Of a stretch of 64,000 bases of DNA, positions 45,824 through 55,034 are shown in pieces. The notes beneath the pieces are model-generated. The model was given only the letters and a program-made list of their open reading frames with translations. It searched no databases and was not told where the DNA came from. This DNA comes from DATFVA01 sp963711455. GTDB taxonomy: Bacteria; Bacteroidota; Ignavibacteria; Ignavibacteriales; Ignavibacteriaceae. Made by a program: the position numbers and the translations under genes. Position 1 is the first letter of the stretch; each line of letters opens with the position of its first letter. The stretch lies in assembly GCA_963711455.1 (NCBI GenBank), contig CAVQEH010000010.1, positions 434,001-498,000 on the forward strand, read 5' to 3'.

Positions 45824-45933
45824 ATCCTGAAGGGATGACATTATCCTAAATAATTATGTTAATGTCACCCTTTCAGGGTTTTATGAAATATCCTTCCTCA
45901 TAAAATTCTACAATAATGTCACTCCTTCGGAGT
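45824..45933. repeat. REP-like hairpins R5, R6 and R7
   Basis: R5 (45824-45844) reads ATCCT-GAA-GGGAT then GACATTAT. R6 (45861-45879) is AATGTC then ACCCT-TTC-AGGGT, and R7 (45915-45933) is AATGTC then ACTCC-TTC-GGAGT. R6 and R7 repeat the stem sequences of R2 and R3 in the same order and spacing, so the R5-R7 block looks like a copy of the R1-R2-R3 arrangement without the transposase gene. Confidence 0.85.
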
Positions 45934-45968
45934 TGATTTTCCAGTATCAAGCATCCAGAATCGGGGAT

Positions 45969-48902
45969 CTAGTTTCCAGTCTGTTTCATCAGCTCATCCA
46001 CTGCTTTCTTTAATTGTGCATCTGTTCCTTTTGCGCGGTAATCAGGAGCGTTCTCCACTACAAAATCCGGAGTAGCAGCTTCGTCTTCCATATCGTTGTC
46101 TGTTTTCTTTATGTACCATCCTCTTTCAGGGAGACGAACAAACGTTCCATCCACCATCTGTCTTCCGCCGGTGGAGATTACTGCACCAAAAGATGCTTTA
46201 CCGACAAGCTTTCCGATTCCAAGTGTCTGGTATGCGTGAGAGAAAATTTCCGCATTCGAGTAACTATTCTCATTGCACATTGCAATGCTTGGTTTAATCC
46301 ACGCAGTATATGGAAGCCTTTCACCAAGAGGATAATATCCTCTGAACTTAAGATGATCTTTTGCAAGGTTGTCTGATGCACCTCTCGGAATTGTATATGC
46401 ATGCTGTTTATAATTCAACACAAGCATAAGATAATCTGTCGTCCAGCCGCCGCCGTTATACCGGACATCCACAACGATTCCGTCTTTGCCGTAACCTGTT
46501 GCCTGCAGCTCTCTTTCAAATTCCTCAAAGCTTTCCCATCCCATTGCTCTTATGTGAATGTAGCCGAGCTTTCCGTTTGAATATTCATCCGTAAGCTTTT
46601 TCCTGTCCTGCACCCATTCATTATAAAGAAGATCGTTGATGTTGCTTACCGGTCTTATAGTTACTTCTCTTGTCTTTCCGTCTTTTGATTTTACATCAAG
46701 CAGAACGCGCTGGTCTGCAGTGTTTACAAACTTAGAGTAGAAGTTAACATTTCCTCCAACCTGCTCGCCGTTTACTTTTGTAATTACATCACCAGCTTCA
46801 AGCTTGCTTTCTATTTTATCTGCAGGACTTTCGGGAATAACTCTTTCAACTACAATTCCATCCGTTGCATTTCCTATTTCTATTCCGAGCAGACCTGTTA
46901 CTTCTTTCTGTGTTTCCTCGCGATCGCTTCCATACATTCCCATATGACTGGAGTTAATCTGTCCCAGCATAAAATTAAAGATATACCTGAAGTCGCGGCT
47001 GGTTGAAGCAGCCATACACCACGGTTTGTACTGTGCTTTAATTGCATCCCAGTCGTGACCGTGATAACCGGGATCATAATAACCATCCCTTATCATTCTC
47101 CACGATTCTTCAAATATCTGTTCTCTTTCTTTTGCGTAGTCTATCTGCATCATTGCAGAGTAGGGAAGCGGGTCTTCTTTCTTTTTATCGAGATCGAGCT
47201 TTGAAAGCTTACCGTCTCCCTTAAAGAAATAGATATTCTTTATACCTTTATCCGGAAGTAAAGCAGAATAAGCATCGCTTCCTTTTATTATTGATTCAAA
47301 ATCTTTTCCGTCCCACTTGATGCTGTAAAGTGAGTAATCCAGTTTCTTGCCTTTGCCCGATGAATAAGGTGCAGTAAAATAAAATGTTTCGCCGTCTGCG
47401 GAGATAACAACATTCTGTTCGTTGCCGGGCATTGATGTTACCTGTACTAATCTTTTATATATATCCGGAAAATCTATTTCGACTTCTTTTACTTTTGTTG
47501 AATCTTTTTTGTCTTTCTTATCTTTCTTCTCTTCTTTTGGCTTTTCGGTTTCATCCCAGTCCTGCTGAGTTTTTTCCCAGTCTGATTTCTTCAGCCAGAC
47601 AAACCATACATCTGCACTGTTGTTATTCCTGTCCGAAATAAATCCAAGCTTGGAACCATCGGGACTCCAGAACGGCTGTCCGTCGTGCCTTGGATGCATA
47701 CTTACATTTACTGCTTCGTGCGAGTTATCTGCAGCCTGGATATAAATTTCATCATTGAAATAAAGATCGGGCTTAGAGTACGCCAGCCATTTTGAATCGG
47801 GACTCCATGCTAATTCCACCGGCTGTGCCCAATCATCCGATAATATTTTTTCACCGGAAAGTTTTCCGTCTTTATCGATCTTTGCTGTAATAACCTGACC
47901 ATTTCCGCGCAGGTAAGCGATCATTTTTCCGTCGGGTGACATTGTTAATTCCGATTCATCTTTATCCGTGTTTGTTATTCTATCGACTTTATGCTTTAAG
48001 CTTTTAAATATGTTCGTTTCTTTTTTATCTGAAGAAGAAACAGCATAAATATCAAACTCACCCTGTTCATCCGAAGTAAAAACAATAACAGAATCATTTA
48101 CCCACTGCGGGTTTTCATCCCTTGCAGAACTTTTGGTAAGGTTAACGGTCAGACTTTTATCTTTATCATTTTCCGTAACAAAAATATCTCCGCGCACTGC
48201 AAGTGCAATATATTTTCCGTCTGGTGAAAGTGAAAACTCCGATGCTTTGGAAGTGAGAGTTTTCCATTCGTAAGGATCGAGCTTGTAATCTGATGCAACA
48301 TCAATGGAAAGCTTGTTTAAGTTTGTTCCGTCTGAATTAACCGTGTAGAGGTTCATATCTTTTTCCAGCACAAGCCTGCTTCCGTCGCTGCTTACACTGA
48401 AATTACGAACGCCGTCTTCTGTAAAAGATGTTACCGCACTTTCACTTAATTTCTCGCCGTTTGCACCGAGAGACATTTTATGAACATTGTATCTTCCACT
48501 TGAACTGCTGATGTAGTAAAGAGTACGTTCGCCTCCCCATTCGGGTAAGTAATCGTTGCCGGCAAAATCCGTAAGCTGAATATACTTTTTGTCTTTTGTG
48601 TCGTACAGCCAGATATCCCTGTTTGCAGAGCCGCGGTATTCTTCGCGGGGAATACGGCAGTCACCTTTTGTAAATGCAACAAACCTTCCGTCCGGTGATT
48701 CTGCAGGATCGTAGCCGAATGCGTCGAGCGCTCTTTCGGGGGTTCCGCCGTTTGGTGAGGCTGTATAAATTTCAGGCGACCATTCAACCGAGTTGTAGTT
48801 TCTGCGTGTTGTAAAATATATTTTTCCGCTCTTGCTCCAGCTTGCAATGTCATCGCCTGCTGAGTGGTAAGTAAGCCTTAAAGGAACTCCGCCGGAAGCA
48901 TC
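45969..48902 (-). CDS. Tricorn-type S41 protease, main part (frame-broken from its N-terminus)
   Basis: About 977 residues in frame after the break at 48903. WD/TolB-like propeller blades come first (ASWSKSGKIYF, SPDGRFVAFTKGD, SPDGKYIALAVRG, SPDGSKLGFISDR), then a core with NSSHMGMYG (Ser-His pair of tricorn), a PDZ domain (LLGIEIGNATDGIVVERVIPESPADKI...GDVITKVNG) and the S41 catalytic part with nucleophile Ser in CNENSYSNAEIF. The enzyme degrades peptides, probably in the periplasm. The frame from 48989 to 48903 is out of register with the domain and should be ignored. Confidence 0.88.
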   Translation of the reverse strand, partial: DASGGVPLRLTYHSAGDDIASWSKSGKIYFTTRRNYNSVEWSPEIYTASPNGGTPERALDAFGYDPAESPDGRFVAFTKGDCRIPREEYRGSANRDIWLYDTKDKKYIQLTDFAGNDYLPEWGGERTLYYISSSSGRYNVHKMSLGANGEKLSESAVTSFTEDGVRNFSVSSDGSRLVLEKDMNLYTVNSDGTNLNKLSIDVASDYKLDPYEWKTLTSKASEFSLSPDGKYIALAVRGDIFVTENDKDKSLTVNLTKSSARDENPQWVNDSVIVFTSDEQGEFDIYAVSSSDKKETNIFKSLKHKVDRITNTDKDESELTMSPDGKMIAYLRGNGQVITAKIDKDGKLSGEKILSDDWAQPVELAWSPDSKWLAYSKPDLYFNDEIYIQAADNSHEAVNVSMHPRHDGQPFWSPDGSKLGFISDRNNNSADVWFVWLKKSDWEKTQQDWDETEKPKEEKKDKKDKKDSTKVKEVEIDFPDIYKRLVQVTSMPGNEQNVVISADGETFYFTAPYSSGKGKKLDYSLYSIKWDGKDFESIIKGSDAYSALLPDKGIKNIYFFKGDGKLSKLDLDKKKEDPLPYSAMMQIDYAKEREQIFEESWRMIRDGYYDPGYHGHDWDAIKAQYKPWCMAASTSRDFRYIFNFMLGQINSSHMGMYGSDREETQKEVTGLLGIEIGNATDGIVVERVIPESPADKIESKLEAGDVITKVNGEQVGGNVNFYSKFVNTADQRVLLDVKSKDGKTREVTIRPVSNINDLLYNEWVQDRKKLTDEYSNGKLGYIHIRAMGWESFEEFERELQATGYGKDGIVVDVRYNGGGWTTDYLMLVLNYKQHAYTIPRGASDNLAKDHLKFRGYYPLGERLPYTAWIKPSIAMCNENSYSNAEIFSHAYQTLGIGKLVGKASFGAVISTGGRQMVDGTFVRLPERGWYIKKTDNDMEDEAATPDFVVENAPDYRAKGTDAQLKKAVDELMKQTGN

Positions 48903-48903
48903 T

Positions 48904-49185
48904 CGCAACATAAATATCCGAGTTGCCGAATCTCTCGCTGTTGAAAGCGATTTTATTTCCGTCCGGACTCCATACACTTGAAGTTTCAATTCCTTCGTGC
49001 TCGGTTATTCTTTCTGCCTTGCCGCCGGAAGATGAAACAGTCCATATATCTCCCTGGTAAGAAAAAGCGATCTTTGAGCCGTTATTGTTAATTGAAGGAT
49101 ACAGAAGCAGGGGCTGGTTCTGCGGAAATGAAATTGAAGAAAATAAAATAAGAACAGTGAAAAAGGCTAATGGTTTTAACATCAT
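48904..49185 (-). CDS. N-terminal piece of the tricorn-type protease
   Basis: The true start (ATG at 49185) gives a signal peptide, MMLKPLAFFTVLILFSSISFP, and the first propeller strands (IAFSYQGDIWTVSSSGGKAERIT, IAFNSERFGNSDIYVA). Removing one base at about 48903 joins SDIYVA to DASGGVPLRLTYH of the main part, restoring a protein of about 1070 residues, normal for secreted bacterial tricorn homologues. As sequenced the frame ends at 48850. Confidence 0.85.
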
Positions 49186-49335
49186 TAACTCCCGGTATTT
49201 ATGAGCGAATGTTTTTACAATACTCTGTGATTGTAATTATAAATATAACCTAACAGGGAAATATTTTTAAATAATAAAGTGAAGAACGGTAATAAAATTT
49301 TTTAAGTGAATTAAAAACTGGTGAGATAACAAAAA

Positions 49336-49494
49336 GAGGCTGTATCAAAACTTTAAATTTGTCAGTCTGAGCGTGTCGAAGACTGACATATTTTAATAAA
49401 TTCACACTTCGACAACCTGCCTGCCAACCAAAGGTTGATAAACCGGACAGGCAGGGCTAAGTGTGACAGTAAAAATTACTTTTGAAACAGCCTC
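49336..49494. mobile_element. MITE-like element, about 159 bp
   Basis: Ends are GAGGCTGTATCAAAA (49336-49350) and the reverse complement of GAGGCTGTTTCAAAA (49480-49494), one mismatch in 15. Inside are further palindromes: GTCAGTCT ... AGACTGAC and CCTGCCTG ... CAGGCAGG. No coding capacity. It fills most of the gap between the tricorn and DinB genes. A shorter relative lies at 58137-58207. Confidence 0.65.
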
Positions 49495-49513
49495 GTTTTA
49501 ATAGTGGTTAATT

Positions 49514-50086
49514 TTATTTAGACCAAGGCGGCACGATGTGGTTTGTCCTTGCATAGGCAATGGACTGACCAAGGTGCTCATGCGGATGAGTTGCAGTAAG
49601 CATTAATATTTGTCCTTTTGTGAATTTTCCGAACGGCAGTTCTACTACTGTATCGAAGTCAGTGCCGGTGTAGTTTGAAAGAAAATTTGCGGCATCGGCA
49701 TAAGATTTTTTCAAAAAGGTCATTATTTCCGCTTTATCTGTCATTGCTTTTTCAAGGTTCTGATTTTCAGTGCCGGGTTTTAATTCTTTCGGCATCTGCA
49801 ATCCCAGGTAAGAAAGGAAAAAATAATTGCTCATTGCAAGATGAACATAAACTTCACTGACCGACCTGACACCTTCTTCAGGTCTCCAGCTGTAATCCTC
49901 TGAAGGCATAGCATCAGCAAGCTGAATAACCTTATCAAATGTTTCTTTCAGATCATCCGAAACTAATTTAACTAATGAAGATGAGGGGCTGCTGTCCATT
50001 TTACCTGTCATATCCTGTGCAGACAATCGGTACACTAACGGACTGCAAAGTAAAAGAATCAGCAGAAATTGCGTAAACTTTGGCAT
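49514..50086 (-). CDS. Secreted DinB/YfiT-like metal-binding protein
   Basis: 190 residues with signal peptide (FLLILLLCSPLVYRLSAQ). The four-helix DinB fold is indicated by YVHLAMSNYFFLSYLG and THPHEHLGQSIAYARTNHIVPPW, with the metal-ligand histidines. DinB proteins are usually cytosolic thiol transferases or hydrolases; exported versions are frequent in this lineage and of unknown function. A textbook AGGAGG site precedes the ATG. Confidence 0.87.
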   Translation of the reverse strand: MPKFTQFLLILLLCSPLVYRLSAQDMTGKMDSSPSSSLVKLVSDDLKETFDKVIQLADAMPSEDYSWRPEEGVRSVSEVYVHLAMSNYFFLSYLGLQMPKELKPGTENQNLEKAMTDKAEIMTFLKKSYADAANFLSNYTGTDFDTVVELPFGKFTKGQILMLTATHPHEHLGQSIAYARTNHIVPPWSK

Positions 50087-50347
50087 AGATCCTCCTAATA
50101 ATTTTGGAGTAATTATTATTGAAAATTAATTAATGGAATGTTTAAGTATCACAGAGAAAATAGTAAAACGCTTGATACGCTGCAACAATTAAGCAATGAT
50201 TATTTTTAAAGGTTAACAATTTTTTGTTTCTGTATGCTATAGCGCACTTGCTGTTTTTCAACAAAAGATTAATTGTGATTTTATAAAAGAATGAAAGATT
50301 GGGGGATGTTTGTTTGGAAACGCAAAACCTTCTACAGTTTTATATTA

Positions 50348-50640
50348 TTACCAATGCAGTATGTAAACCGGAGCAAGAGCCGCCGGCACTGCTGCTGCCT
50401 GCAGTACAAGTATGGCAAGAGCGTGTTTGGGGACTGCGGCAGCCACCGGATTGCGAAGTATGCAATAACCGGGATCTGCAAAGCCATAAGTATCTGCCAT
50501 AGATGAGCGGCAGCGCCTTCGTCTGCCTGGGGTGCAGTACCGTTTAGAACAATGTGAATAAAAATAATAGCCAAAGCAGTAAGCGACATCGCTAAGGGAA
50601 GAAAAGCACTGGGTTTCTTTATCATAACCGGGATAGTCAT
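50348..50640 (-). pseudogene. Small three-helix membrane protein, frame broken
   Basis: From the ATG at 50640 the protein has helices in FLPLAMSLTALAIIFIHIVLNG and WQILMALQIPVIAYFAIRWLP, with the conserved-looking QADEGAAAHLWQ between them. At a G run (50429-50432, C on the coding strand) the frame slips; adding one base gives KHALAILVLQAAAVPAALAP as third helix and a stop at 50348, about 98 residues. Without it the tail is a basic, low-complexity sequence. The intact product is of unknown function. Confidence 0.6.
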
Positions 50641-50899
50641 ATATCTTTTACTTTTTATTATTTAATAAAACTGTATATGTCTTTGTACTCATCTGCCGGG
50701 TTGAATTCTCCGGTAATAATATTAGTGAAATTATTCACATAAAAAAAGTCTTTATACCGGTATAATTAAACGAACGTCTTTCCTACGAGACAGCAAACTT
50801 TATAAACAAAAATTGCGGAGTATAAAAGATTAAAGGGTTAGAGAATGGGTTGTGGGAAATTGGTGATTTGTATTAATAATATTGAAATATTCTGCCAAA

Positions 50900-51523
50900 T
50901 TAATTGTTATTTCTATTAACTACTAAATGTAATTCATTGAAGATTTGATCTGCACCCCACGCTTGTGCGGAAGTAAAAGCGATCTTTCTTTTTTCATCAC
51001 TTGATAATTTATGATTTGGTTTATAACCGAGATCGTGATTTGCTTCGCTCCTAGCATGTTGGAATAAGGTTTTTATCTGGAGTTCAAAAAACTTAGGAAT
51101 TTTATCCCTATCAATATTACCACTAAGTATATCTTCTGGTAAGATGAGAATAAAATGCTTACCAAAATATCCAAATTCAGATTCTGAATCTGGTACAATA
51201 TCTACTGACTCTATCTTTCTATAGTAATCTTCAACAACTTTAGACAATCTAGGCACATCTTCTAAATAAAAAGTAATTATTCTTGCGCCTAATTGATCCT
51301 GAATTTGACTCAATGGATTCGAATATTTCAACTTGTCATTTTCAATTTTTTGTGATTTTTCAATAAAACGATCGATACTTTTGGGGCGAGAAGTAATTCT
51401 ATCAATTCTTTCTATTTTTTGAAAATTATCCTTAATATGAATTTCTAGTTTTTCAGCTAAAGGTTTTAATAACGTATTATACCTACTAGCGTACTCTTTT
51501 TCCAAATTTTTCCAATCATTCAT
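50900..51523 (-). CDS. Short RelA/SpoT-domain (alarmone synthetase-like) protein
   Basis: 207 residues, only the nucleotidyl-pyrophosphotransferase domain. Active-site residues seem kept: R46-x-K48 and K56 (SRPKSIDRFIEK), D76 in DQLGARI, Y119 and H123 in GYFGKH (usual GYxSxH), E147 and Q149 in ELQIKTLFQHA and HDLGYK. Small alarmone synthetases make (p)ppGpp or, as toxSAS toxins, (p)ppApp or pyrophosphorylated tRNA. Its start overlaps the previous gene by 4 bp (ATGA), the layout of many toxin-antitoxin and defence pairs. It is last in a run of possible defence genes. Confidence 0.85.
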   Translation of the reverse strand: MNDWKNLEKEYASRYNTLLKPLAEKLEIHIKDNFQKIERIDRITSRPKSIDRFIEKSQKIENDKLKYSNPLSQIQDQLGARIITFYLEDVPRLSKVVEDYYRKIESVDIVPDSESEFGYFGKHFILILPEDILSGNIDRDKIPKFFELQIKTLFQHARSEANHDLGYKPNHKLSSDEKRKIAFTSAQAWGADQIFNELHLVVNRNNN

Positions 51524-52530
51524 TTTAACTTCTTTAATTTTTCATCTATGATTTTACCTTGAGTAGTGAATTTATACTCACCTGTTTGATTAGTAACCTC
51601 TTCTTTAGTAAAACAAGATTCAAATTGATCTAAAGGCGCTGATAAAATAGCACCATTATCCAATTTAAGTGATTTAAATGATATATGCCTTGAAAATTCT
51701 TCTTGATCAAATTCAAAAATATCAGATATTAATTGTTCTGAAATTTTTGATGTAAGAATCTTAATAGTATCCTCTGATAAATTATAGTCATCACAAAAAC
51801 TTTTTATTGAAATAGAACCTTGAGAAGTAGAAGCTAATAGTGCAGCCGCGGATAACTGAGCTTTAATATTAGCATCGGCACATTCTTCGACGGCATTTTT
51901 AATAGCAGTAGCAAGTCTTTTAGTACCTGCCTTTGGCGTAGTTCTAAAATCAGAAAGCAAAAAGTCATAAATCCAATACCTAGCTATATCTCGATTACCA
52001 TAATTTATTTGTTTATCAATTGCATTGCCTACCCAAAAATCTGTCTCTACGTTTTGCCCTTTATACAATACTGCTTTATAAGCATTGGAACTTTTCAAAA
52101 AGACTTTTTCAATAAATTCCACTTTAAGGTTTTTTGTGTCTTGTTCAGCAATCACACCTTGATCTGCTGGAAATCTAGAAATCAAAAATTTATAACTATT
52201 TTTATTTTTTGATAGAATAAGAAATAATAAGCCGAGTCCTGATTTAGATGTAGTAACTGTTTGAAGTCTTTCTGCAAGTTTCCTACCAGCTTCAATATTT
52301 TTATTATTTATAAATTCGATTATCTCACCCAAACATATATTTTTTTGTTCATTTTTCTCAGGGATGAAACAAATTGGAATACTGCATTCTGTATCTGCTT
52401 TTATAAATATTTCATTTAACATTTTAAACAGCTTTCCAGAAAGTGGAATTTTTACACCACCGATTATTGGTTGCTCTTTTTCGTGTTTCGAAGGATTGAC
52501 TAGATAACTATATATCAATGAAATTTCCAT
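51520..52530 (-). CDS. Unknown protein coupled to the RelA/SpoT gene
   Basis: About 336 residues from the ATG at 52530; a TTG four codons earlier is less likely. No signal peptide. Notable blocks: KVFLKSSNAYKAVLYKG, YWIYDFLLSDFRTTPKAGTKRLA, KSFCDDYNLS and KSLKLDNGAILSAPLDQF. The layout faintly recalls nucleoid-associated NdpA proteins, but I do not recognise a family. It overlaps the alarmone synthetase gene by 4 bp, so the two are almost surely one functional unit; it could be an antitoxin or sensor. High A+T fits its island neighbours. Confidence 0.6.
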   Translation of the reverse strand: MEISLIYSYLVNPSKHEKEQPIIGGVKIPLSGKLFKMLNEIFIKADTECSIPICFIPEKNEQKNICLGEIIEFINNKNIEAGRKLAERLQTVTTSKSGLGLLFLILSKNKNSYKFLISRFPADQGVIAEQDTKNLKVEFIEKVFLKSSNAYKAVLYKGQNVETDFWVGNAIDKQINYGNRDIARYWIYDFLLSDFRTTPKAGTKRLATAIKNAVEECADANIKAQLSAAALLASTSQGSISIKSFCDDYNLSEDTIKILTSKISEQLISDIFEFDQEEFSRHISFKSLKLDNGAILSAPLDQFESCFTKEEVTNQTGEYKFTTQGKIIDEKLKKLK

Positions 52531-52623
52531 TTTATATCCCAATCACTTTCAATACTTCATTTTACTTGAATACAATATTATAATAATCTATTACTAAAAA
52601 GCATTTTAAAGTCAATATTTTAA

Positions 52624-53829
52624 TTAAGGAAATCTATCAAGCAAATTTACTGAACCAGGCATAGCTGGAGAACTATCTCCGCCAAGAAGCCCTGAATCAA
52701 CTCTACTAAACAAAGCTTCGAATACTAACTTTCTTTCGTCTTCTCCTATCTTTCCTTCTTTAACAAGTGCAAGATAAACCATTGTTAATTGTTCTCTTTC
52801 ATCCGCGTCAATTTGAAGATGAAATGAACTATAAGTTAATTTTATTAATACGCGTGTAAGGAAAATTCCTAATGAAATTATTGTCGCTAAAATTATGACT
52901 GCTTTAATCGTTTCAGGTTTTAAATTTAGAATATTATAGGCAAATGCTGTAGGTAAGTTATAAAGTACAGCAAAAAGTATAATTAATAAAACGAGGATAT
53001 TTATAGTTAGTAATGATAAAAATATTCTACCACGAGTCTGATATTTTGCGGCTGGTTCATGCCAATATGTAACAGGGCCTTCAAGTTTTAGTTTTTCTGT
53101 ATATAATTTTTTTAATTCGTTTAGTCCTTTGTTACCTTCATTTATGAAATTTCCTACTTCATCTTTTTTGTTTTTTTGCCATTCTTCATTCGCTTTAACA
53201 AAATCATTCTTCCAAGTTCCTAGCTCATTATTCTGTGTATTGAACTTTGATTCTATATCCTGAGATTTTTGTAACCATTCATTAAAGATATCGTTAATCT
53301 TTTTTTGTTCACTTTCACTTCTCTTTACTAAATTCGAAGAATTTTGCTCTGTAAATTCATAAGCTCTCAAATAACCAATTAAATCATTTTTATTAGAAAT
53401 ACCGAATCCATATCCAATAACGTATTTATGACTAGATAATGCAAATGGTAGATTATCATTGTATGAATCAAAAATGAATTTGGCATAACTGGATTTTGAA
53501 AAGACTACTCTATACCCCTCAGTAGTGGTTAATTGCGAAACCTTTCCTTTTATATTGTTCCAGTGTTGTTCAATTTGATTTACATTCCAAGAATTATAAT
53601 TTATTCTTATTGTTTTAAGATCATTTACTCTATCACTAAAAGATCTTAAATAAGCTTTAATAATGTCACTTTTGGCTGAAACAGGTTCCCAGAATTTTTT
53701 CTCTTCTTCATAGAAGTTAATGATTTGATCAACACTTTTAAGTTCAATCTTAAAGTCCGTAATAGGTTCATTTAGTGAAATTGAATAATTGTCAATTTTT
53801 TGCTTTTTATTTAGTTCTTCATTTTCCAT
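52624..53829 (-). CDS. Membrane protein with long coiled coil (DUF6161-like)
   Basis: 401 residues. About 1-175 is a soluble domain, 180-260 a charged coiled coil, then YWHEPAAKYQTRGRIFLSLLTINILVLLIILFAVLYNL and TIKAVIILATIISLGIFLTRVLIKL form two helices, followed by LQIDADEREQLTMVYLALVKEGKIGEDERKLVFEALFSR. The helical pair followed by the ..R.q...tYlaL..eg.i...er.lil.alF.r motif is what I associate with DUF6161, a family often seen near restriction and defence genes; that assignment is from memory. It sits 60 bp after the endonuclease. Confidence 0.6.
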   Translation of the reverse strand: MENEELNKKQKIDNYSISLNEPITDFKIELKSVDQIINFYEEEKKFWEPVSAKSDIIKAYLRSFSDRVNDLKTIRINYNSWNVNQIEQHWNNIKGKVSQLTTTEGYRVVFSKSSYAKFIFDSYNDNLPFALSSHKYVIGYGFGISNKNDLIGYLRAYEFTEQNSSNLVKRSESEQKKINDIFNEWLQKSQDIESKFNTQNNELGTWKNDFVKANEEWQKNKKDEVGNFINEGNKGLNELKKLYTEKLKLEGPVTYWHEPAAKYQTRGRIFLSLLTINILVLLIILFAVLYNLPTAFAYNILNLKPETIKAVIILATIISLGIFLTRVLIKLTYSSFHLQIDADEREQLTMVYLALVKEGKIGEDERKLVFEALFSRVDSGLLGGDSSPAMPGSVNLLDRFP

Positions 53830-53888
53830 TATACTTAATTTCTTTTCAGCTTACTTTTTAATCTTGAATGTTCTCAATTACTTGACTT

Positions 53889-55034
53889 CTAATTTGTATC
53901 CCTAGAAGTATTATTTTCTGATAAAATTCTTTTCGCTTCTCGTAAATCAATTTTAGCATGTTGTCCATGTTTTTCTAACAAATGTAAAAGGTTCGAACCA
54001 TTTAATAGCGTTAATGGTTTTCCTTTTGCAAATTCATATGCATCTGCACCATAGTCTGCTGTTGATACAAGTATTCCTTTTGTTGCTCCTTCATTTAAGA
54101 CTGTGCCATATAAATCCCTGACAGCAGAAACACCTACAGTGTTAGTATATCGTTTAGCCTGGATAACTATTTTACCACCTCTAATAGGGTCAGGATCAAA
54201 TGCAACTGCATCAACTCCGCCATCTCTGCTAGCTTGTGTAACCTTAACCTCACCACCGTTCACGGAAAATTCTTTTTCAAATAACTCTCTTATTAAATGT
54301 TCAAAATCTTCCCAATCCATAGCTGCCAGATTTGTAGAATTATCGATAGAATATGCAACAGAATAGCTTTCAACAAATCTTTTGTCTACTCGGCTTATTT
54401 GTAATATTGGTTGTACCGGAGTTATTGTACTTAATTTGCTACTTGAAACACCTTTCAAATTTTTAAAGCAAGTTTTTGGGTCAACATTAGCTAAATCGAT
54501 TTCCACAAATTCATCTTTCTTTACTTGGATGGTCAGAATACAATTGTTCTCTTCTTTACCAGTAGCTTTATTTATTGCCTTAACCCAACCATTAAATGAA
54601 ATAGCCTCGATTGCTTCAGCTGCATCTGCCTCAAATAATTCATGAATGGTCCTAAGTGTTATTTTATAAATTGCTTCATCAAACATTTTTAATTCCTGCG
54701 ATGAAGATATATAATATTCCTTAAGCTCTTTTCTTGAATCAATATATTTTACTTCTTTAATTTTTGGGAAAGAATCCGCAGATGGTAGTTCATATTCAAC
54801 TATTAGGATTTTATTTCCTGGATTATATTCTAATTCAAAATTAGTAGTAAAACATTCCGGGTATTGGGAATTATTAAGAACTATTTCACAATATTGGACT
54901 ATTGAATCAACATTTAAATTCAGATAAGATTCCTTCATCGCATCAATTTTAGAATTAAAGGAATTTTGTCCTTCTAGAAATTTTTCTTTTCTTTTTTCAT
55001 ATTCCCCAGTTTTAATTTCCCATTGTTCTAATTC
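53889..55034 (-). CDS. Mrr-type restriction endonuclease, catalytic part of a frame-broken gene
   Basis: From the break at 55035-55039 the frame reads ELEQWEIKTGEYEKRKEKFLEG and runs 381 codons to 53889. An independent start at 54938 is possible. The C-terminal Mrr_cat domain has DWEDFEHLIRELF, then SRDGGVDAVAFD and IVIQAKRY, the PD-(D/E)xK-type site with a D...QxK arrangement as in Mrr enzymes. Mrr-type nucleases cut modified foreign DNA. No methylase accompanies it, consistent with type IV. Confidence 0.88.
   Translation of the reverse strand, partial: ELEQWEIKTGEYEKRKEKFLEGQNSFNSKIDAMKESYLNLNVDSIVQYCEIVLNNSQYPECFTTNFELEYNPGNKILIVEYELPSADSFPKIKEVKYIDSRKELKEYYISSSQELKMFDEAIYKITLRTIHELFEADAAEAIEAISFNGWVKAINKATGKEENNCILTIQVKKDEFVEIDLANVDPKTCFKNLKGVSSSKLSTITPVQPILQISRVDKRFVESYSVAYSIDNSTNLAAMDWEDFEHLIRELFEKEFSVNGGEVKVTQASRDGGVDAVAFDPDPIRGGKIVIQAKRYTNTVGVSAVRDLYGTVLNEGATKGILVSTADYGADAYEFAKGKPLTLLNGSNLLHLLEKHGQHAKIDLREAKRILSENNTSRDTN

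Noticed and set aside
50900..51523. Housekeeping Rel/SpoT stringent factor
   Set aside because: It is only 207 residues and lacks the HD hydrolase, TGS and ACT domains; a small synthetase-type protein fits better.
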